Positions 58,794-64,000 of a DNA stretch of 64,000 nucleotides are shown piece by piece. The stretch covers positions 186,001-250,000 of the forward strand of contig CAWBVU010000006.1 in the NCBI GenBank assembly GCA_963792405.1, in the 5' to 3' direction. The first letter of the stretch is position 1. Each line of letters opens with the position of its first letter. The DNA comes from SZUA-442 sp963792405. Lineage in GTDB: Bacteria > Actinomycetota > Acidimicrobiia > Spongiisociales > UBA5794. The position numbers and the translations under genes were made by a program. Under the pieces are notes generated by a model. It was not told the DNA's origin, ran no database searches, and saw nothing but the letters and a program-made list of their open reading frames with translations.

Positions 58794-58951
58794 GTGGGGT
58801 CCTGGTCGTGTGAGGGTCGTCGTGCAGGGGGTGCCGTCGGTGCAACACCCGATCCACCGATGCTATGCCCGTCTGGCGGACTCCGACACTCCTGCCCGGG
58901 CGTACGGGGCGCGTTCGTGCATACTCTCGGAGAGGTCGAACGGGAGAGGAC

Positions 58952-60595
58952 ATGGCCAAGATCCACGGTGGGCAGGTGATCGCCAGGGCGCTCAGGGCCG
59001 AAGGCGTCGACACGGTGTTCATACTGACTGGGGGCCACGTCCTCCCCGTCGTCGACGGGTGTGTCGCCGAGGGCATCCGCGTGGTCGACGTGCGCCACGA
59101 ACAAGCGGCGGCCCACGCGGCGGACGCCTATGCCAGGGTCACCGGGAGGTTGGGTGTGGCTCTCGTGACTGCAGGGCCCGGTGTGACCGACGCCCTCACC
59201 GGTATCGCCAACGCGTACTTCGCCCACACACCGATGCTCGTGATCGCCGGACGGCACCTCACGAAGGAGAACCTCACCGGAGGCCTCCAGGAGATGGACC
59301 ATCCCAGACTCTTCTCCTCCATCACCGTGTGGGCAGACACCGCCTACGACGCCGGCCGATTCCCCGAGTACGTCGCCACCGCGGCGCGCCATGCCTTCGC
59401 CGGTCGAGGAGGGCCCGTGTTCCTCGACGTCCCATGGGACGTGTCCGCCGACATGGTGGAGGAGAACGCGATCGTGTGGCCCTCGGGCTATCGCCCCAAC
59501 CGTCCTGCGGGTGTCGCCGATGACACCCTCGCCGAGATCGAGGCCGTGCTGCGCGGTGCCGAACGACCTGTCGTCTTCGCGGGAACGGGCATGCGATGGA
59601 GCCATCAGCCCGCCTACACGGCGGCGCTCGACGAGTTCGCACGGGCCCTTCGGGCGCCCGTGTACCTCAACTCGCTGGCGCGCGGGTCACTGACCTGGGA
59701 TCACCCGTACCTCGGGAACCGGTCCCGCGGCGAAGCACTGCGAGGTGCGGACGTCGTCGTCGCCCTCGGCGTCGACTGGGACTTTCGCACGGGGTTCGGC
59801 AAGCGCCTCGCCCCCGATGCCACCGTGATCCACGTCGATGCCGACCCCACCAAGGTGGGATGGAACAGGGAGGCCACGATCGGCATCGCGGCCGACCCGG
59901 GCGCCGTGATCGCCCAGCTCGCGGCACGGGCAGGCAGCTTCGGCAGGCTCGAGGATCCCGAGTGGACCGCCGAGGTGTTCGCGATCGAACGCGCCAAGCA
60001 GGCCGTCGCCGACGAGGCGTCGATGTCGGACGCCTCGCCCGTGCACCCCGAGCGGTTCGCCAGGGAGGTCGCCGACTTCTTCGCCGATGACGCCATCGTC
60101 GCCGCGGATGGCGGCGACATCGTCTCGACGACGGCGAAGTGGATGCGTACCTCGCGTCCGGGCGGCCTCCTCGACCCCGGACCGTTCGGCTGTCTCGGCG
60201 TGGGGGCGCCGTTCGCGATGGCGGCGAAGGCGGTCGAGCCCGACACCAGGGTCGGCATCGTCTACGGGGACGGCTCGTTCGGGTTCAACGGGATGGAGTA
60301 CGACACCCTCATCCGCAACGACCTGCCGGTGGTCGGCGTCGTCGGCAACGACGGGGCGTGGAACAACATCAAGGCGATCCACCGCATGCTGTACCCCGAC
60401 CGGATGGTGGGGGCGGACCTCGGGATCCGCCCCTACGAGAAGATGGTCGAGGGCCTCGGTGGGTATGGCGAGTTCGTCGACTCACCCGAGGCGATCCGTC
60501 CCGCCCTCGAGCGTGCGCAGGAGGCGGGGGTCGCGGCCCTGGTCAACGTGCACATCGCGGAGCAGCTCAGGATGTCCTCGGCCTACGGAATGTGA
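58952..60595 (+). CDS. Thiamine-diphosphate-dependent enzyme, acetolactate synthase-like
   Basis: 547 residues with the three-domain TPP-lyase layout. The catalytic Glu is in VDVRHEQAAAHAADAYAR, the central domain includes PVVFAGTGMRW and VVALGVDWDF, and the TPP-Mg motif is GIVYGDGSFGFNGMEYDTLIRNDLP followed by VVGNDGAWNN. FAD-site residues are not obvious. The pattern fits oxalyl-CoA decarboxylase or 2-hydroxyacyl-CoA lyase relatives better than true IlvB, but the substrate is open. Start at 58952 with GGGAGAGGA ahead. CATACT at 58919-58924 may be the -10. Confidence 0.82.
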   Translation: MAKIHGGQVIARALRAEGVDTVFILTGGHVLPVVDGCVAEGIRVVDVRHEQAAAHAADAYARVTGRLGVALVTAGPGVTDALTGIANAYFAHTPMLVIAGRHLTKENLTGGLQEMDHPRLFSSITVWADTAYDAGRFPEYVATAARHAFAGRGGPVFLDVPWDVSADMVEENAIVWPSGYRPNRPAGVADDTLAEIEAVLRGAERPVVFAGTGMRWSHQPAYTAALDEFARALRAPVYLNSLARGSLTWDHPYLGNRSRGEALRGADVVVALGVDWDFRTGFGKRLAPDATVIHVDADPTKVGWNREATIGIAADPGAVIAQLAARAGSFGRLEDPEWTAEVFAIERAKQAVADEASMSDASPVHPERFAREVADFFADDAIVAADGGDIVSTTAKWMRTSRPGGLLDPGPFGCLGVGAPFAMAAKAVEPDTRVGIVYGDGSFGFNGMEYDTLIRNDLPVVGVVGNDGAWNNIKAIHRMLYPDRMVGADLGIRPYEKMVEGLGGYGEFVDSPEAIRPALERAQEAGVAALVNVHIAEQLRMSSAYGM

Positions 60596-60697
60596 GCCTG
60601 CTGCTGCTCGGTCTCGTAGGCTCGGTCGGGTAGGACAGGTCGCGCCTCCCGGAGGGGCGATACCCGGTTCTCGGCGAGGTCGCAGGAGGATGGACGT

Positions 60698-62365
60698 GTG
60701 ATCGGCGCAGTGTCGGACACCGCGGGCACGGTCGACTGGTTCACGCTCATCGTCGGCGTCGTGGGCGGCCTCGCGCTGTTCCTGTTCGGCATGGACAGGA
60801 TGACCGAATCGTTGCGTGTCATCCTCGGTGACAGGGCGCGGCGGCTGCTCGGCCGCCTCACCGCGAACCGCGTCTCGGGTCTCCTCACGGGGGCGGGCAT
60901 CACCGCCATCGTGCAGTCGTCCTCGGTGACGATCGTCCTCGTCGTGGGCTTCATCACGGCTGGCCTCATGACCTTCCTCCAGTCGATCCCCGTGATCCTG
61001 GGCGCCAACGTCGGGACCACGATCACCGCCCAGATCGTCGCGTTCGAGGTCTCCAGCCTCGCCCTCGTGTTCGTCGCGGTCGGGTTCCTGGTCGCGACCG
61101 TGGCGCGGAGGGAGAGTCATCGGGCGGAGGGGAGTGCCCTCCTCGGCCTCGGGCTCGTGTTCCTCGGCATGGTCGTGATGTCGGAGTCGATGGAGCCCCT
61201 GCGGTCGTACGAGCCGTTCATCGACGCGATGGCCGCCCTCGACAACCTGGCGCTCGGGATCGCCGTTGCCGCCGCGTTCACCGCCCTCGTCCAGTCGTCG
61301 TCCGCCACGATCGCCATTGTCATCGTGCTCGCCGGGCAGGGTCTCATCAGCCTGGAGGCGGGAATCGCGCTGATGCTCGGATCGAACATCGGCACCACGG
61401 CGACCGGCCTCCTTGCGGCGATCGGCAAGCCGAGGGACGCCCAGCGTGCAGCGGTCGCACAGCTCCTGTTCAACGTCATCGGCGTGCTCATGTGGGTGCC
61501 TGCGGTCTCACTGCTCGCCGACGCCGTCAGCGCCATCGGTGGAGGTGCCCCGAGGGAGATCGCCAACGCCCATACGATCTTCAACGTGACGAACGCGCTG
61601 ATCTTCCTGCCGTTCGTGTCACCTTTCGCACGGGTGGTGTCCACCCTCGTCCCCGAACGCAGGCCGACGGGAGCCCTGGCGCCGAGGTACATCGATCCCG
61701 GCCTGGTGCGGACGCCCTCTCTCGCCCTTGCCAAGGCTCGCCTCGAGCTCGTGCGTATGGCGTCGCGCGTGCAGTCGATGCTGTTGTCCGTGCTCCCCGC
61801 GATGCTCGACGGCGACATCGACGAGCTCGCAGAGGTGGAGGCCCTCGACGACGAGGTCGATGCGCTCCACGGCCTCATCCTCGACTACCTCGGCAAGGTC
61901 TCGCGGCAGCCCCTCACGGAGTCGTCGAGCGCCGAGCTCGTCGACCTCCTCGAGGCCACCAACGCGCTCGAGGCCATCGGCGACATCATCGAGACGAACC
62001 TCGTCGGCCTTGGGAGGCACAGGATCCAGTCCGCGGTGGTGGTGAGCCCCGAGACGCGGTCGCTGATCGAGGCGTACCACCGGTCGGTGGTCGAAGCGTT
62101 CGGCCTCGCGCTGATCGCGGTGACCCAGCGCGATGAGGTCGCGGCCCGGCGCGTCGTGGGGATGAAGGACGACGTGCGCCAGGTCGAGCTCGAGGCGCTC
62201 CAGCGGCAGAACGAGCGGCTCATCGTGTCGGCACCGAACCGGATCGCCACGTACCGATTCGAGGTCGACGTGATGGCGAACCTGAAGCGGATCTTCTACT
62301 TCACGCGCAGGATCGGGCGGGTCGCGGTCCCCGACATCGAGCAGGCCGGGCTGGGGTCCGAGTAG
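60698..62365 (+). CDS. Na/Pi cotransporter-family protein with PhoU-like domain
   Basis: 555 residues. Two NaPi-II repeats in the membrane half (about 18-330), each with a QSSS motif (AIVQSSSVTIVLV and ALVQSSSATIAIV), GANVGTTITAQ and GSNIGTTATG. A cytosolic helical PhoU-like domain follows (about 350-545). It imports phosphate or a related anion with Na+. AGGAGG lies eight bases before the GTG. Confidence 0.92.
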   Translation: MIGAVSDTAGTVDWFTLIVGVVGGLALFLFGMDRMTESLRVILGDRARRLLGRLTANRVSGLLTGAGITAIVQSSSVTIVLVVGFITAGLMTFLQSIPVILGANVGTTITAQIVAFEVSSLALVFVAVGFLVATVARRESHRAEGSALLGLGLVFLGMVVMSESMEPLRSYEPFIDAMAALDNLALGIAVAAAFTALVQSSSATIAIVIVLAGQGLISLEAGIALMLGSNIGTTATGLLAAIGKPRDAQRAAVAQLLFNVIGVLMWVPAVSLLADAVSAIGGGAPREIANAHTIFNVTNALIFLPFVSPFARVVSTLVPERRPTGALAPRYIDPGLVRTPSLALAKARLELVRMASRVQSMLLSVLPAMLDGDIDELAEVEALDDEVDALHGLILDYLGKVSRQPLTESSSAELVDLLEATNALEAIGDIIETNLVGLGRHRIQSAVVVSPETRSLIEAYHRSVVEAFGLALIAVTQRDEVAARRVVGMKDDVRQVELEALQRQNERLIVSAPNRIATYRFEVDVMANLKRIFYFTRRIGRVAVPDIEQAGLGSE

Positions 62366-62392
62366 CGGCGCCGCTCTGCGTGGGCGGCCACC

Positions 62393-62398
62393 TATGCT
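62393..62398 (+). promoter_or_regulatory. Candidate leaderless -10 element of uppP
   Basis: TATGCT, six bases before the uppP ATG, with only CGCCGG between. Confidence 0.45.
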
Positions 62399-62404
62399 CG
62401 CCGG

Positions 62405-63163
62405 ATGCTCAACGCCATCCTGTGGGGGATCATCCAGGGTCTCACCGAGTTCCTCCCGATCTCCTCCAGCGGCCACCTCGTCGTGATCCCGGCACTCCTC
62501 GATCGCCCCGGCCCGGACCTGGCCACCTCGGCGATGCTGCACCTGGGCACCCTGGCCGCGGTCCTCGTCTACTTCCGTTCGGACCTCGCCGCCATGGCGA
62601 GATTCGACCGCCCCGGCCGCAAGCTGATCACCCTGATCCTCATCGGCACGATCCCCGCCGCGGTGCTCGGGCTGACGTTCGAGTCGAAGGTCGAGGAGCT
62701 CGTGGGCGAACCGGTCGTCGTGTCGTACATGTTGATCGTCACCGGCGTGATCCTCCTCGGGACGACCCTCCTGCGGCTCGGCGACAAGATGGTCGCCGAC
62801 GTCACCGTCGCCGACAGCGTCACCATCGGCTTCGCCCAGGCGTTCGCCCTGATCCCCGGCATCTCGCGATCCGGGATGACGATCTCGGCTGGCCTCGTGC
62901 GCGGCCTCGAGCGGACGCAGGCGGCGCGGTTCGCCTTCCTCCTCGGCATCCCCGCCATTGCGGGCGCAGGGCTGCTCGAGATGGTGGACGTCCTGCGTTC
63001 AGGCGAGTCGATCGAGGCGAGCGTGTGGGTCGGCATGGTCGCCGCCGCGTTGTCCGGGTATGCCGCGATCGCCGTGCTCCTGCGGCTCCTCGGAAGGGTC
63101 GGGCTCGCGCCGTTCGGTGTGTACTGCGTCGCCATGGGCGCGTTCTGCGCGATCGTCCTGTAG
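62405..63163 (+). CDS. uppP: Undecaprenyl-diphosphatase
   Basis: 252-residue membrane enzyme that recycles the lipid carrier for cell-wall synthesis (BacA family). The two active-site motifs are GLTEFLPISSSGHLVV (residues about 11-26) and PGISRSGMTISAGLVRGL (about 156-173), each at a re-entrant helix. Seven to eight hydrophobic helices. Length is at the short end of normal. Confidence 0.95.
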   Translation: MLNAILWGIIQGLTEFLPISSSGHLVVIPALLDRPGPDLATSAMLHLGTLAAVLVYFRSDLAAMARFDRPGRKLITLILIGTIPAAVLGLTFESKVEELVGEPVVVSYMLIVTGVILLGTTLLRLGDKMVADVTVADSVTIGFAQAFALIPGISRSGMTISAGLVRGLERTQAARFAFLLGIPAIAGAGLLEMVDVLRSGESIEASVWVGMVAAALSGYAAIAVLLRLLGRVGLAPFGVYCVAMGAFCAIVL

Positions 63164-63188
63164 CGAGCCCTTCACGCGCCAGGCGTCG

Positions 63189-63704
63189 TCACGGAGCGAT
63201 CACGACCAACAGCGAATCCGTTGCCGCGGCGATCGCCGTGGCCGCCGCCTGAGGCTCCGGGACCGCGACGGCACCGGTGACCTCCAAGCCGAACGAGTCC
63301 TCGGACGGCGCGAGGGACACCACGCCGTCGACGAACTCGCCGTCGAGGAACGTGAGTCGCACCCGCGTCCCCACCGCCACGCCACGCGGGAGGCTGAGCG
63401 GCACCGACCACCAGCCGTCCGGTATACGCGCAGCGTTCGTCACCACCGTCGGGGTGAGTGGGTCACCCGCCTCGATCGCGGTGGCGGCAGATCCACCGGA
63501 GAGGCCCGGGTCGGCGAGCAGGCCCCGCGGAACCTCCCTCCACTGCACGACGGCGTCGGTGATCGGCTCTCCCCGCCCGATCGCGACGGCGGCGAAGGGG
63601 TACGGCTCGGTTCTGCGATCCGAGAGGTCCCAGGCAATCGCCGCGACGACCGCGAGGATCGCTGCGGCCCAGCGGACGTACGGCGGGCGGGAGAGCAGCA
63701 ACAC
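63189..63704 (-). CDS. Membrane-anchored SAF/CpaB-like protein
   Basis: 171 residues. One N-terminal transmembrane helix (about 10-24) and then a beta-rich region (AAVAIGRGEPITDAVVQWREV, AGDPLTPTVVTNAARIPDGW). This looks like the SAF domain of CpaB or flagellar FlgA-type proteins, followed by VPLSLPRGVAVGTRVRLTFLDG. No pilus genes are nearby, so a role in pilus assembly is only a guess. GTG start. It is convergent with uppP and divergent from plsY. Confidence 0.6.
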   Translation of the reverse strand: MLLLSRPPYVRWAAAILAVVAAIAWDLSDRRTEPYPFAAVAIGRGEPITDAVVQWREVPRGLLADPGLSGGSAATAIEAGDPLTPTVVTNAARIPDGWWSVPLSLPRGVAVGTRVRLTFLDGEFVDGVVSLAPSEDSFGLEVTGAVAVPEPQAAATAIAAATDSLLVVIAP

Positions 63705-63786
63705 GAGCCACCGTATCGAAACCGGGTGGCGAGGGGAATCCCCCCGATGCGGCGCCGCTCCGCAGGGTCGCCTCCGATGCGTCTCC

Positions 63787-63792
63787 TACACT
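63787..63792 (+). promoter_or_regulatory. Candidate leaderless -10 element of plsY
   Basis: TACACT, six bases before the plsY GTG. Hexamer and spacing are identical to the element before the AI-2E-type permease gene. Confidence 0.45.
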
Positions 63793-63798
63793 CGTCGT

Positions 63799-64000
63799 GT
63801 GGAAAAGGTCCTTGCGATCGTCGCGGCCTACCTGATCGGCAGCGTGAGCTTCGGGATCCTCGTCGCGTCGAGCCAGGGGATCGACATCCGGACGGCGGGC
63901 TCGGGCAACCCCGGTACGTCGAACGTGCTCCGCGTCCTGGGGAAGCGCCTCGCCATCGTCGTCCTCCTCGGCGATGGCCTCAAGGGTGTCGCAACTGCGG
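63799..64000 (+). CDS. plsY: Glycerol-3-phosphate acyltransferase PlsY, N-terminal part (3' end outside window)
   Basis: 67 codons are visible. VEKVLAIVAAYLIGSVSFGI is the first membrane helix. GSGNPGTSNVLRVLG is PlsY motif 1, and VVLLGDGLKG starts motif 2. PlsY transfers an acyl group from acyl phosphate to glycerol 3-phosphate, the first step of phospholipid synthesis. GTG start without a Shine-Dalgarno sequence. Confidence 0.9.
   Translation, partial: MEKVLAIVAAYLIGSVSFGILVASSQGIDIRTAGSGNPGTSNVLRVLGKRLAIVVLLGDGLKGVATA

Overview
The window is about 64 kb of high-GC DNA with GTG/TTG starts, many four-base ATGA/GTGA gene overlaps and an actinobacterial gene set (CarD, DisA next to RadA, UVR-containing ClpC, septum-formation lipoprotein, LppM-like lipoprotein). 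It most likely comes from a deep-branching member of the Actinomycetota, possibly Acidimicrobiia-like. That placement is inferred from gene content and was not tested by phylogeny.

Layout. 0-3.7 kb: coenzyme A genes (DUF2520 oxidoreductase fragment, panC, coaX) running into lysS. 3.7-8.7 kb: septum-formation lipoprotein and polyprenyl diphosphate synthase (minus strand), divergent from clpC. 8.9-14.2 kb: a BMP-type ABC importer (lipoprotein, ATPase split by a frameshift, two permeases). 14.3-22.7 kb: zinc-ribbon/discoidin membrane protein, radA, disA, carD, ispD, ispF, a glycerophosphodiesterase, cysS, rlmB, tRNA-Thr(TGT). 22.6-27.6 kb: a tandem repeat containing the tRNA 3' end, an AI-2E-type permease, a CvpA-CAP fusion, an LppM-like lipoprotein, an unknown gene and a MerR/TipAS regulator with a dyad in its promoter. 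27.6-33.1 kb: trehalose metabolism (TreS-maltokinase fusion convergent with otsA-otsB). 33.1-37.6 kb: small membrane proteins and a large cyclase/NB-ARC/TPR regulator whose N-terminus is frameshifted.

37.9-44.1 kb is an accessory island. It starts where a short-chain dehydrogenase gene is cut off and ends at the 3' end of tRNA-Arg(CCT). It holds unrelated small gene units (frameshifted hypothetical plus DUF1801, HIT, alpha/beta hydrolase, ECF sigma plus kelch-like membrane protein, 66-residue membrane protein). They are separated by six same-orientation copies, some degenerate, of a 16-bp imperfect palindrome (CATATCGGCACATATG). In three cases the copy begins 6-9 bases after a stop codon. This is organised like a gene-cassette array, but no recombinase is present and the sites are not canonical attC. 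It is the most unusual structure in the window.

45.7-51.1 kb is a minus-strand operon for a group 3b-type bidirectional NAD(P)-linked [NiFe] hydrogenase: diheme-free electron-transfer subunit hyhB, a cyclic-nucleotide-binding-domain protein, hyhG, hyhS, hyhL, maturation protease, a short hypA-like gene and hypC. It is divergent, across an AT-rich palindromic region, from a DMT transporter and a DUF6390-like gene. 53.3-64 kb returns to housekeeping genes: epoxide hydrolase, acyltransferase, NYN/OST-HTH protein, HAD hydrolase, 3-hydroxyacyl-CoA dehydrogenase, thioredoxin, TPP enzyme, Na/Pi cotransporter with PhoU domain, uppP, a SAF-like protein and the start of plsY.

A recurring theme is a TANNNT hexamer 6-9 bases before a start codon, which suggests many leaderless transcripts. 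Three genes appear frameshifted (about 11.3, 37.46 and 38.4 kb). Whether these are real mutations or assembly errors cannot be decided from the sequence alone.
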